Below are positions 15,445 through 23,801 of a stretch of 64,000 nt of DNA, piece after piece (position 1 is the first letter of the stretch; every line of letters begins with the position of its first letter). The translations under genes were made by a program, and so were the position numbers. Below the pieces are notes generated by a model. It was not told the DNA's origin. It searched no databases and saw only the letters and a program-made list of their open reading frames with translations. The DNA is from Xanthocytophaga flava (GTDB taxonomy: Bacteria; Bacteroidota; Bacteroidia; Cytophagales; 172606-1): assembly GCF_030068545.1 (NCBI RefSeq), contig NZ_JASJOR010000007.1, positions 186,001 through 250,000 of the forward strand, read 5' to 3'.

Positions 15445-17466
15445 ATGCGAGGGAAGATTTATTTACTTAATTATATCGTTTGCATCCTATCGCTTCATAT
15501 AGTGATACCTGCAATGTGTCAATACAAAAAGGTCGAAGGAGGCATCCGGCGACCACGTCATTCATCCACAGCTGAGCAACAGGCGGCTGCTATGGAAGCA
15601 TTTCAATTTAAGGATTTACGTCCAAACTTCCGCTATTACGATGCTAAAAAGTTAGACGAAATCGAAAAGCTGGAGAGGGATAAAGAATGGGAAAAAGCGT
15701 ATCCCTTATTGAAAGAATATGTTCAGAACTTTGGAATGAATAATTTCTTGCAGGATATGTACCTTGTCTGGCGTTTGGGACGTATGTCTGAACAAGCAAA
15801 AGATATAGGTCAGGCTAAATTTTTATATAGACTTGTATTAAAGCATCACCGAGGAGATATTAAAGTACTTGAACAGCACTATGACTCCCTTACCAGTACT
15901 GAGAAAGACTATTATGTCCCACTGGAATATTATTACGAACTGGTTGAGTTCCGTAAGTCTGTAGATACTTTGCTGCCCCCTGTAGGTGTCCTGATAGATA
16001 TGGGTATAGAGATTAATTCTCCTAAAGCCGACTATGGGCCTACATTAAGTCCGGATAATAAATTCATCTTCTTTACGTCAAAACGAAATACTAAGAAGAT
16101 GGGAATCAGAAACGTAACAGTGCAAAATGAGGATATTTATTATGCGCGTAATGTTGATGGTTATTGGGAACCAGCTCAACCACTTGATAATATAAACACT
16201 GCTTACAATGAAGGATCCGCTGTACTAACCAGAAATGGTAGAAAACTGTACTTTTGCCGTTGTGAGGCTCCGGGGGGTCTAGGAGATTGCGATATCTATA
16301 TGGCAGAACTACAACCTGACAGCACCTGGGGTAAGATACAAAATCTGGGACCTAGAGTAAACAGTCGTTCCTGGGATTCCCAACCTTCGTTATCCCGTTC
16401 TGAGGATACTCTGTATTTCGCCTCAGACAGGTTGGGTGGATTTGGTGGCTCCGATTTGTACTTTACTTATAGATCAAAAGGAGGAGCATGGGCACCTGCC
16501 CAAAATATGGGACCTACTATCAACACCCGCAGAAATGAAGTAAGTCCGTTTTATCACCCCAATCACAATGTCCTGTATTTTAGCTCTGAGGGTGGGCACA
16601 TTCCTAACTTCGGCAGCTTTGATATCTATAAAACCTATTATTCCAGAGGCATGTGGCAGGAGCCGGTTAATGTAGGACCTTTGGTAAACGGTAAAGGAAG
16701 TGAATACTATTTTACAATAGATATGGAGTCTAAGAACTTGTATTATGCACGTTCTGAGGAAACAGATATTCAGAATCTGGATCTTAATTCGTTTCCATTA
16801 CCTATGGAAGCACAACCTAAAGCAATTGTGCATCTTCAGGGAGCAGTAATAGACTCTATCTCCAAGAATCCATTTACAGGTATAGTATCAGTTATTGATT
16901 TAACTAAAAGTATAGAGGTTGCTCCCAAATATCTGCGTCCGGATGGTAGCTATGATTTTGATCTGATTCAGGATCACGAATACCTGGTAATTGTAACTGG
17001 AGATGATTTTTTCCGGGTAGAACGACAGTTTAAACTGGTAGGAGATACGTCTATTTATATTGAAACTCCTGCTATTAGTTTAAAGAAATGGGCTTTTGCT
17101 TCTCTGGAATTTGAAGCTGGAAGTGCCAAGATCATTCCCGAAATGTATAACGACCTGAATAAGTTGGTTAAGTTTATGGCTGATCATCCAAACTTCAGTT
17201 TGCGTATCTCAGGACATACAGACTCACAAGGAAAACAGTCCGATAACCTCAAACTATCACAGCGTCGAGCAGATTCAATTAAGAAATATATTGTAGATAA
17301 AGGAAAAATAGATCCTGGACGAATAGAAGCCATTGGCTATGGAAGTAGTCAGCCATTGATAGAAGAGAAGACTGAAGATGATCGAAGTATTAATAGAAGG
17401 GTTGAGTTTGAGATAAATAAAATGAAACCCAAAACAGATCAGATGGGAAATAGGAAGAGAGATTAA
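15445..17466 (+). CDS. porE: PorE-like outer-membrane protein (TPR, PD40 propeller, CRD, OmpA)
   Basis: A 673-residue exported protein with the four-part architecture described for the type IX secretion component PorE: N-terminal TPR-like helices (about 60-150), a WD40/PD40 beta-propeller (about 190-440) with repeated L-Y-F-x-S-D/E and D-I-Y motifs, a carboxypeptidase-regulatory-like domain (about 460-535) and an OmpA-type peptidoglycan-binding domain (about 550-660) with SGHTDSQG and NRRVEFEI. The signal peptide spans about residues 1-25; AMCQ is a poor lipobox, so anchoring as a lipoprotein is uncertain. It could instead be a general PD40/OmpA protein; the exact domain order and a porQ 3 kb away favour PorE. 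Confidence 0.78.
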   Translation: MRGKIYLLNYIVCILSLHIVIPAMCQYKKVEGGIRRPRHSSTAEQQAAAMEAFQFKDLRPNFRYYDAKKLDEIEKLERDKEWEKAYPLLKEYVQNFGMNNFLQDMYLVWRLGRMSEQAKDIGQAKFLYRLVLKHHRGDIKVLEQHYDSLTSTEKDYYVPLEYYYELVEFRKSVDTLLPPVGVLIDMGIEINSPKADYGPTLSPDNKFIFFTSKRNTKKMGIRNVTVQNEDIYYARNVDGYWEPAQPLDNINTAYNEGSAVLTRNGRKLYFCRCEAPGGLGDCDIYMAELQPDSTWGKIQNLGPRVNSRSWDSQPSLSRSEDTLYFASDRLGGFGGSDLYFTYRSKGGAWAPAQNMGPTINTRRNEVSPFYHPNHNVLYFSSEGGHIPNFGSFDIYKTYYSRGMWQEPVNVGPLVNGKGSEYYFTIDMESKNLYYARSEETDIQNLDLNSFPLPMEAQPKAIVHLQGAVIDSISKNPFTGIVSVIDLTKSIEVAPKYLRPDGSYDFDLIQDHEYLVIVTGDDFFRVERQFKLVGDTSIYIETPAISLKKWAFASLEFEAGSAKIIPEMYNDLNKLVKFMADHPNFSLRISGHTDSQGKQSDNLKLSQRRADSIKKYIVDKGKIDPGRIEAIGYGSSQPLIEEKTEDDRSINRRVEFEINKMKPKTDQMGNRKRD

Positions 17467-17495
17467 ATGGGGTTATACTAGTAATTTTACTGAAG

Positions 17496-17532
17496 AGTAG
17501 ATTTCGCTACAGAGATCTACTTTTTCTTTTTT
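17496..17532 (+). terminator. Rho-independent terminator of porE
   Basis: A 7-bp stem AGTAGAT / ATCTACT with a 12-base loop followed by TTTTCTTTTTT, about 30 bases after the porE stop. Confidence 0.8.
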
Positions 17533-17761
17533 ATGGACTATAGCAAGTAATATATATAAATAGGATCTCGTATTGCAGCCATTCAACTACAAAAAGGAAA
17601 ACCTGTCAAAATGAGTAAGAAATTACATGTCATTAACACGTAGAACCCCCTAAAAGATACTCTGAAATACTCTTTCTGTTTATGAGAGTAACTATCTTAT
17701 ATAGAAGTTTCTATTAATTAATTGGCAATTCTGCCAGAAGATGAAGCTTTTTGGCTAAAAG

Positions 17762-17790
17762 CGAAGTATACAAGTTGCTTCGTATTTTTT
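17762..17790 (+). terminator. possible terminator-like hairpin
   Basis: CGAAG (17762-17766) pairs with CTTCG (17778-17782), followed by TATTTTTT. The stem is short and it stands about 150 bases before the next gene, so it could be a leader attenuator for the receptor gene or chance. Confidence 0.35.
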
Positions 17791-17943
17791 GTTGGAAAAG
17801 TGTAATAGTTGTATGAAAAGACTGAAAAAAATACTTATAACTGATTTTCAGTAGATTAGAAAAATATTTGAATTGGTGTTTTGTTTCTTTTGTATCTACT
17901 AATACTCCCGTTCCTATTTTCCAATCTGCTATTTATCAGGTAC

Positions 17944-19578
17944 ATGAATTTTACTCATATACTAAGAAAATTCAGCATACATACTACACAAGGTAGAGTT
18001 GTCACCTTGAGTGCCAGCTTTCTGGCCGTTTTTATTGTTTTTGCAGGTTTTGTGTATCGGCAAAACAAGAGGACAGAAGATGTTAGTCAGATGACTATTG
18101 AGGTGCGGTTACCTGTTGCTTTAAGTGCAGCCAATGTACTCAGTAATATAGAAGCAGCGGCAACAGCTCAGCTTACATTTATCCTGACAAAAGATCAAAA
18201 GTATGTGGATCAGCGCCAGCAGATATGGAAAGATCGTATAAATCCTGAGTTAGCAAAACTGGTACAATTAAAACCTGTACTCCCTACTGATGAACAATTT
18301 AAAGTAGATAGTATCTCTGCCTGGATAAAGGGGTATCATACTACTCAGGAGGAGGAAAACTCTATTACACTACAGCTTCAGAAGCTGGATATGACGGATT
18401 CAACGAGTATTGCTCTACAACAAATTGGTACAGCTCGTTTAGCCGTCTTGGTTCCTCAGATTAGCAATTATTATTCAAAAATAGAACGTGAACTGACTAT
18501 TCTGAGCCAACACCAGCAGGAACAGCTAGGCAAAGAAGTGGCTGACATTCTCCAAAGCATCAATGCTACTAACTCTACTATTGCCAGCTTATGTGCAATC
18601 ATTGTAGTTCTGGCCATTATCATAGGCTATTATGCTTCTCAAAAAGCAAACAGTGCTATTGAGCAGACTACCTACCAGATACAGAGTCTCGCACAAGGTG
18701 AGATCGCTGAAAGTATAGCTGAAGTAAAAGGAGATATGAATGTGATTGTACAGGCTGGAAATCAGTTGAAAGACAATCTTAGAAATGCAGTTTCTTTTGC
18801 GTTGGCAGTTGGTGAAGGGAAATTTGATACCTCTTTTACTCCTGTTAGTGAAAAAGATGCTCTTGGCAATGCTTTATTATTCATGCGGGATAAGCTACAA
18901 CTTGCAGCAGAGGAAGATAAAAAACGAAACTGGACTACTGAAGGATTGGCTAAGTTTGCAGATATACTACGTAGCACAAACGATTTCAAAGAATTATCTG
19001 CATTGATTATCTCTAATCTTGTTAAATACCTTAATGCCAATCAGGGAGGCTTATTTATTGTGCAGAAAGAGGATACTCAGGAACCTATACTGGAACTGGC
19101 TGCTTGCTATGCGTATAATCGGAAAAAATATCTTACCAAACAGATTTTGATTGGAGAGGGCTTGGTTGGACAATGTTATCAGGAGGGTGATTCTATCTAT
19201 CTGACAGATCTTCCAAATGACTACATACATATTTCTTCTGGCCTTGGTACAGCACGTCCTACCTGTCTGCTTATTGTACCATTGAAAGTAAATGATGCTA
19301 TAGAAGGAGTCATTGAACTAGCCTCTTTTCAGGAAATTGCGTTGCATGAAAGAGCTTTTATTGAAAAGCTGGGAGAAAATATTGCGTCTACTTTATCTGC
19401 GGCCAAGCTAAATGCAAAAACACAAAAGCTATTGGAAGAAACAAAACAACAGGCAGAGATTATGCGTAGTCAGGAAGAAGAGATGCGTCAGAATATGGAA
19501 GAACTAATGGCGACCCAGGAAGAAATGGAACGCAGACAATGGGAAAACACTGATTATTACGCACAGAATGCTGAATAA
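17944..19578 (+). CDS. HAMP-GAF membrane receptor without output domain
   Basis: A 544-residue relative of the N-terminal half of the 1331-residue receptor. Transmembrane helices lie at about 18-38 and 213-232 with a helical periplasmic sensor between. HAMP-like helices follow, then a GAF domain at about 350-490 with strings nearly identical to the larger protein (NQGGLFI, CYAYNRKK, IEGVIE). The chain stops inside the coiled coil (EEEMRQNMEEL) at the point where the larger protein begins its first PAS domain. I see no remnant PAS sequence after the stop, so this looks like a real short form rather than a frameshift. The ATG at 17944 is chosen over a TTG at 17881 because it begins a normal N-in membrane protein. 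Confidence 0.82.
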   Translation: MNFTHILRKFSIHTTQGRVVTLSASFLAVFIVFAGFVYRQNKRTEDVSQMTIEVRLPVALSAANVLSNIEAAATAQLTFILTKDQKYVDQRQQIWKDRINPELAKLVQLKPVLPTDEQFKVDSISAWIKGYHTTQEEENSITLQLQKLDMTDSTSIALQQIGTARLAVLVPQISNYYSKIERELTILSQHQQEQLGKEVADILQSINATNSTIASLCAIIVVLAIIIGYYASQKANSAIEQTTYQIQSLAQGEIAESIAEVKGDMNVIVQAGNQLKDNLRNAVSFALAVGEGKFDTSFTPVSEKDALGNALLFMRDKLQLAAEEDKKRNWTTEGLAKFADILRSTNDFKELSALIISNLVKYLNANQGGLFIVQKEDTQEPILELAACYAYNRKKYLTKQILIGEGLVGQCYQEGDSIYLTDLPNDYIHISSGLGTARPTCLLIVPLKVNDAIEGVIELASFQEIALHERAFIEKLGENIASTLSAAKLNAKTQKLLEETKQQAEIMRSQEEEMRQNMEELMATQEEMERRQWENTDYYAQNAE

Positions 19579-19616
19579 AAAATAGTATCTTGGCAGGCTC
19601 AAAAAATTGCCTGTAC

Positions 19617-20843
19617 GTGTCAAAAACTTTTGTAGTGATAGGAGGCGGTGCCGCTGGTTTTTTTTGTGCGATCAATGCTGCACGCCTTAGCCCTGAACTT
19701 ACTGTTGTTATTCTCGAAAAAACTCCCAAACTGCTTTCCAAAGTAAAAGTTTCGGGAGGAGGAAGATGTAATGTAACTCATAACTGCCAGTCAGTTAGTG
19801 ATCTGCTGAAAAATTATCCACGTGGCCAGAATTTTCTAAAAAAAGCATTCTCTCACTTTTCTGCAACGGATACAGTTAACTGGTTTGAAGAAAGAGGAGT
19901 TTCGTTGAAAGTAGAAGCAGATGGACGCATGTTCCCTGTCTCAGATTCCTCTCAGACTATTATTGATTGTTTTTTAGAGGAAGCAAAAAAGTATGGAGTG
20001 AAGATATATTCCCAATGGAATGTTCACTCCCTTTCAAAACTGGACACAGGATTTGAAATTATATCTGATAAAGGTCAAGCAATACAAGCAGACCTTATCT
20101 GTATTGCGTGTGGCGGGTTTCCAAAGAAAGAACAGTTTGATTGGATTACTGGATTAGGCCATAGTATTGAATCTCCTGTACCGTCACTTTTTACATTTAA
20201 CATACCAAAAAATCCTATTACTGAGTTAATGGGTATTTCTTTACCATTGGCGACAGTGAAAGTTGCAGGCTCCAAACTTGTAGAATCTGCACCCTTACTT
20301 ATTACTCATTGGGGTATGAGTGGTCCTGCCGTATTACGCTTATCATCCTGGGGTGCACGGGTTTTATCAGAGAAAGGATATCAGTTTACAGGCCTTGTTC
20401 ACTGGGTACCTGAAATGAATGAAGAAATGATTCGGGCAGAGATTCAGAAGATTCGTTTTTCCTCACCTGCGCAGAAAATTCAGAATGCGACCCTTTTCCG
20501 ATTACCCCAACGCCTCTGGCATTTCTTAATTGACAGAGCAGGCATTACAGAAGATCTTCGCTGGACCGATTTACCATCCAAGGAACAAAACCGCTTAATC
20601 AAGGTACTAACAAATGATGAATATCCCGTAAATGGGAAAACTACCTTTAAAGAAGAGTTTGTAACCTGTGGAGGAGTAAAGTTAGCAGAGGTTGATCCGA
20701 CAACTATGGAAAGCCGGATCATACCTAATTTATTTTTTGCCGGAGAGATTCTGGATATTGATGGTATCACAGGTGGATTTAACTTCCAACATGCATGGAC
20801 AAGTGGCTGGCTGGCAGCGAAAACAGTTACCAACAGACTATAA
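19617..20843 (+). CDS. HI0933/YhiN-family flavoprotein
   Basis: A 408-residue NAD(P)/FAD-dependent oxidoreductase of the HI0933-like (YhiN/BaiN) family. FAD-binding GGGAAGFF is near the N-terminus, the family motif KVSGGGRCNVTH is near residue 50, and DGITGGFNFQHAWTSGW is at the C-terminus. The reaction of most members is unknown. A TTG at 19590 is open in frame, but the GTG at 19617 puts the Rossmann strand (SKTFVVIGGG) at the usual distance from the N-terminus. It follows the short receptor by 38 bases and converges on the SUKH-like gene. Confidence 0.88.
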   Translation: MSKTFVVIGGGAAGFFCAINAARLSPELTVVILEKTPKLLSKVKVSGGGRCNVTHNCQSVSDLLKNYPRGQNFLKKAFSHFSATDTVNWFEERGVSLKVEADGRMFPVSDSSQTIIDCFLEEAKKYGVKIYSQWNVHSLSKLDTGFEIISDKGQAIQADLICIACGGFPKKEQFDWITGLGHSIESPVPSLFTFNIPKNPITELMGISLPLATVKVAGSKLVESAPLLITHWGMSGPAVLRLSSWGARVLSEKGYQFTGLVHWVPEMNEEMIRAEIQKIRFSSPAQKIQNATLFRLPQRLWHFLIDRAGITEDLRWTDLPSKEQNRLIKVLTNDEYPVNGKTTFKEEFVTCGGVKLAEVDPTTMESRIIPNLFFAGEILDIDGITGGFNFQHAWTSGWLAAKTVTNRL

Positions 20844-20856
20844 TTAGGTAACTGTT
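20822..20856. terminator. shared hairpin between convergent genes
   Basis: AACAGTTACC (20822-20831) and GGTAACTGTT (20847-20856) form a perfect 10-bp stem. It overlaps the ends of both the flavoprotein gene and the convergent SUKH-like gene. There is no strong T-tract, so termination strength is uncertain. Confidence 0.5.
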
Positions 20857-21532
20857 ATTCTTCATCCCAGTCATCCTCATCTTCATCACTTATGTATGAC
20901 CAATCTATCAATAAAGTATCCAGTATCTGCTCAAATTCTTCTTCCTGTTGACAGGCCAGAAAAATTCCCTGCCACTGGCTTTCGGCATCGGTCATAATAA
21001 AAAATACCTGCTTGCCATCCCGTGTGAAAATTTGATTATACCAGTGATTTTTGCCTTTTATTTCATGCCAGTTGGCAATATATTCTTTTAACGACCGGAT
21101 TTCATTTTTATCTGGCTGCATGGTATTAGACGTATAAGGCAATCCACCCATAACAGCCTGAAGGTATGCCATCGACACAAAGAAGTTACTCAAGCTAGAT
21201 GCGTCTAGTACCCATGTATTGCCATTGTCATAACTTCCGTATACAGGAGGATCATCCAGGCGCAGATCCGAACTGGCAATTGCCCAAAGTACTACGCCTT
21301 GATTTTCTTCATAAAAGATCAGATAATCAGAGTCAGACAAGTCCAGTTGTTCAGGAGACGCCAACTGGTTGAATACAGTATTGAGTTCACTATACAATCC
21401 CAATTGAGAATAATACTGTTTCAATACAAGTGGAAGGGAATGGGCTAAACGCTTTTCTGTTTGACTCAGAGTAAGATCATCATAGCCTTTCTTCTCAGAC
21501 AGATTATATAAACTGTATATATCTTCAAACAT
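20855..21532 (-). CDS. SUKH (SMI1/KNR4)-like hypothetical protein
   Basis: A 225-residue soluble acidic protein. The pattern of an N-terminal helix with LPLVLKQYYSQLG, a short region with FYEENQGVVLWAI and then PPVYGSYDNGNTW resembles the SUKH superfamily, whose bacterial members are often toxin-immunity or intracellular adaptor proteins. The C-terminus is a run of Asp/Glu. The start codon overlaps the end of the upstream DUF4126 gene by 8 bases, which implies translational coupling. No toxin gene is visible nearby, so an immunity role is not supported here. Confidence 0.6.
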   Translation of the reverse strand: MFEDIYSLYNLSEKKGYDDLTLSQTEKRLAHSLPLVLKQYYSQLGLYSELNTVFNQLASPEQLDLSDSDYLIFYEENQGVVLWAIASSDLRLDDPPVYGSYDNGNTWVLDASSLSNFFVSMAYLQAVMGGLPYTSNTMQPDKNEIRSLKEYIANWHEIKGKNHWYNQIFTRDGKQVFFIMTDAESQWQGIFLACQQEEEFEQILDTLLIDWSYISDEDEDDWDEE

Positions 21533-22112
21533 TCTTAATTGATGTTTTGGCTAGTCGTCTGCTTTTGATTTTGCGGACAATAAAGCGAATGGAAATGATA
21601 AGGAGGATACTAACAACGATGGCTGTAATAACAGGGATGAAAATCGCCAGTAGCGATATCACTGCTGACCCTCCTATCTCTCCTGTTGCTACAAGTGGGT
21701 TGCCTGCACCGCCAGTAACCGTAGTAGAGGCAATACGTAGTGCCGCTGTGCCTCCACTTATCAGCGTAGCTGTACCACCACCTGCTATAATAGCCAGTGT
21801 CCATTTGAGCAGAGGATCAACGTCTGTCACAAAGCTGCTCATGACCAGAGTACCTGCAATGGTTGAAGCAGGTGTAGCAATTACATCCAGCAGATGATCA
21901 AACCATGGAATATAATAGCCCAGTATTTCAATAAGGGTTGCCGTACCAAAGAGTATGATAGCAGACAAGGTACCTATCCATGCAATGCCTTCCGGGAGGG
22001 TAAGCCAATGATTATATCCTGCTATCCCTGCAACAAAAAAAGGGACGAAGATACGAAATCCCGTTGCAGCACTTAATCCAAAACCAAGTAAAACACTTAC
22101 TACCCATTCCAT
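21525..22112 (-). CDS. DUF4126 family membrane protein
   Basis: A 195-residue integral membrane protein with five or six hydrophobic segments and many glycines. The N-terminal LGFGLSAATGFRIFVPFF, then SGGTAALR and AGNPLVATGE, is characteristic of DUF4126. Function unknown. It ends in a basic tail and overlaps the next gene (SUKH-like) by 8 bases, so the two are probably co-translated. Confidence 0.82.
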   Translation of the reverse strand: MEWVVSVLLGFGLSAATGFRIFVPFFVAGIAGYNHWLTLPEGIAWIGTLSAIILFGTATLIEILGYYIPWFDHLLDVIATPASTIAGTLVMSSFVTDVDPLLKWTLAIIAGGGTATLISGGTAALRIASTTVTGGAGNPLVATGEIGGSAVISLLAIFIPVITAIVVSILLIISIRFIVRKIKSRRLAKTSIKNV

Positions 22113-22191
22113 ACTGAATACTTATTCTGATGAAAATGATGGGATTGATGTACTACACAAAGTATTATCTTATCTGAGGAAATCCGGATAT

Positions 22192-22626
22192 TTATTTTAC
22201 CCGTTTCCAGACAACTGTTTTGCCAATCAGCGAAATGCCTACAAATCCCCGAACTTCTAACGTATCAGGATCTTTTAAAGTCATTTTACAGCTATAATCT
22301 TTTCCTTCTTCCGGATTATAGATTCTACCATCTTCCCACACATTATCCTCATCATAGGTGAAATCACGTAAGTTTACCAGACCCAGTATAGGTTGAGTAC
22401 GTTTTTTTTCATCCGGATTTTTTTTGTCTGCCTTAGGCTTACCTTCTTTGTCATTAGGTTCAGCGAGCCAGACAATCTTTCCATAATATTTATCACCCTG
22501 TTTGTAAATCTGTACTCTTCCTTTTCCTGTAAACCATGTGCCTACCACAGCATCAGGTCCTTTCTGTGCATAGCATAATACAGATGTGAGAATAAATGCA
22601 AATGTTAATACGAGGCTTTTTTTCAT
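22192..22626 (-). CDS. DUF2147 domain secreted protein
   Basis: A 144-residue exported protein. A signal peptide (about residues 1-20, ending YAQK) precedes the DUF2147 fold with the usual VGTWFTGKGRVQIYK and GRIYNPEEGKDY strings and a C-terminal GKTVVWKRV. The family is a small beta-barrel of unknown function found in the envelope. Neighbours on both sides are unrelated and the gene probably has its own promoter. Confidence 0.88.
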   Translation of the reverse strand: MKKSLVLTFAFILTSVLCYAQKGPDAVVGTWFTGKGRVQIYKQGDKYYGKIVWLAEPNDKEGKPKADKKNPDEKKRTQPILGLVNLRDFTYDEDNVWEDGRIYNPEEGKDYSCKMTLKDPDTLEVRGFVGISLIGKTVVWKRVK

Positions 22627-22730
22627 ATGTCAATCTAGTAGACAAAGAGATAAAACAGGTATAATGAAGAAGTTATCAGTTACAAGCGTTAGATAAAAAT
22701 GCATTTATAACTGATAACTCTGTTTGCAAT

Positions 22731-23048
22731 TTAATATTGTGGTACGCTTGGGTCAATTTCTGCCGACCATGCCAGAATACCGCCCTTCAGATTGTATAGA
22801 TTATCAAATCCGTGTTGTTGTTCCAAGTATTGCACAATCCGTCCACTGCGGGCACCACTACGACAATGTACAATAACCTTCTTATCACGGCTGATTTTAT
22901 CTACATTGTCAGGAATTTGACCCTGAGGGATTAATTCGCCACATATATTGGCAATATCAAACTCATAAGGTTCGCGAACATCTATCAGTTGGTAGTCTTC
23001 GCCCTTGTCCTGCAGTTCTTTGAATTCGGATACGGTAATCTCTTTCAT
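22731..23048 (-). CDS. rhodanese-like domain protein
   Basis: A single-domain 105-residue rhodanese (GlpE/PspE-like size) in the cytoplasm. The N-terminal ITVSEFKELQ and YQLIDVREPYEF, and the active loop VHCRSGARS with Cys near residue 61, are intact, so persulfide transfer is plausible. Its sulfur acceptor cannot be told. A possible -7 element lies 63 bases upstream. Confidence 0.9.
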   Translation of the reverse strand: MKEITVSEFKELQDKGEDYQLIDVREPYEFDIANICGELIPQGQIPDNVDKISRDKKVIVHCRSGARSGRIVQYLEQQHGFDNLYNLKGGILAWSAEIDPSVPQY

Positions 23049-23110
23049 AAAACAATTATCTTATTGAAAATAACACTATTTTTTATTCACAAATCCTTAG
23101 AGGATTAGTA

Positions 23111-23118
23111 CAAATGTA
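23111..23118 (-). promoter_or_regulatory. possible -7 element for the rhodanese gene
   Basis: TACATTTG on the minus strand matches TAnnTTTG. Upstream at the right distance there is only a T-rich stretch instead of TTTG. Confidence 0.35.
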
Positions 23119-23306
23119 GAAAGGAAATGTTGTGGAAAAAAGTTTCCATATGAAAACCAATTTATCCATCTAATTATTTATTTCGGAACTTTTTACCGGG
23201 GTTTGTTATTATTTTTTACATAGTTAGTGTTGTTTTGTAATTTAGAATACAGATTTGGTAAACTCTGATTCTGAAAACGTAAAGTGATCTTATTTATTCT
23301 ATACTC

Positions 23307-23726
23307 ATGAAAATAGAACTGCAACGTAAAAATAAGGCTGTTCATCTGGAGGCTGTTAATGAAGATGGGGCTACTATCCAGATAGATGGTTCTCCTGCTG
23401 TAGGTGGTGAAAATAAAGGTTTTCGTCCTATGCAATTGCTTTTAGCTGGTCTTGGTGGATGCAGCACCATTGATATTGTAGGGATTCTGAGGAAACAGCG
23501 TCAGGAACTGGAAGATATTCGTGTAACAGTGGATGGAGAACGTGAGCCTAATGTAGAACCTTCTTTGTTTCAGGATATCCATGTGCATTTTACGCTTACA
23601 GGTAATCTGGATGAAGACAAAGTACGTAAGGCGGTTGACTTGTCTATGGAAAAATATTGTTCTGTTGCCAAAACCTTGGAGAAAACGGCTCGTATTACCT
23701 ATGATTTTAAGATTGTAAAGCAATAA
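23307..23726 (+). CDS. OsmC family protein
   Basis: A 139-residue member of the OsmC/Ohr-like fold. Both redox cysteines are in place: GGCSTIDIV near residue 51 and KYCSVAKTL near residue 117. Family members are thiol peroxidases acting on organic hydroperoxides, though the YhfA-like branch, which this resembles in the RPMQLLLAGLGGCS region, has no proven substrate. It is followed 75 bases later by metZ in the same direction. Confidence 0.9.
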   Translation: MKIELQRKNKAVHLEAVNEDGATIQIDGSPAVGGENKGFRPMQLLLAGLGGCSTIDIVGILRKQRQELEDIRVTVDGEREPNVEPSLFQDIHVHFTLTGNLDEDKVRKAVDLSMEKYCSVAKTLEKTARITYDFKIVKQ

Positions 23727-23765
23727 ATTCCCTGTTTTCCTAAGTAAATATACTAGAGATCATAC

Positions 23766-23773
23766 TACATTTG
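23766..23773 (+). promoter_or_regulatory. possible -7 element for metZ
   Basis: TACATTTG lies 28 bases before the metZ start and fits TAnnTTTG; no clear -33 partner. No SAM riboswitch is seen in the short leader. Confidence 0.3.
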
Positions 23774-23801
23774 CGTTTCTATAAAACGCATTCCGAGATA
23801 C

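Larger units (their letters stand above)
17467..17943. other. 477-base gap downstream of porE
   Basis: Contains the porE terminator (17496-17532) and a second hairpin, CGAAG/CTTCG, at 17762-17782 followed by a TATTTTTT tract. Otherwise I see nothing gene-like. The frame of the following receptor is open back to a TTG at 17881, but that stretch is probably leader. Confidence 0.6.

Noticed and set aside
18762..19040. Minus-strand frame within the short receptor
   Set aside because: Antisense shadow of the GAF/HAMP coding sequence.
23727..23801. Possible SAM or other riboswitch before metZ
   Set aside because: The spacer is only 75 bases and shows none of the conserved riboswitch cores.
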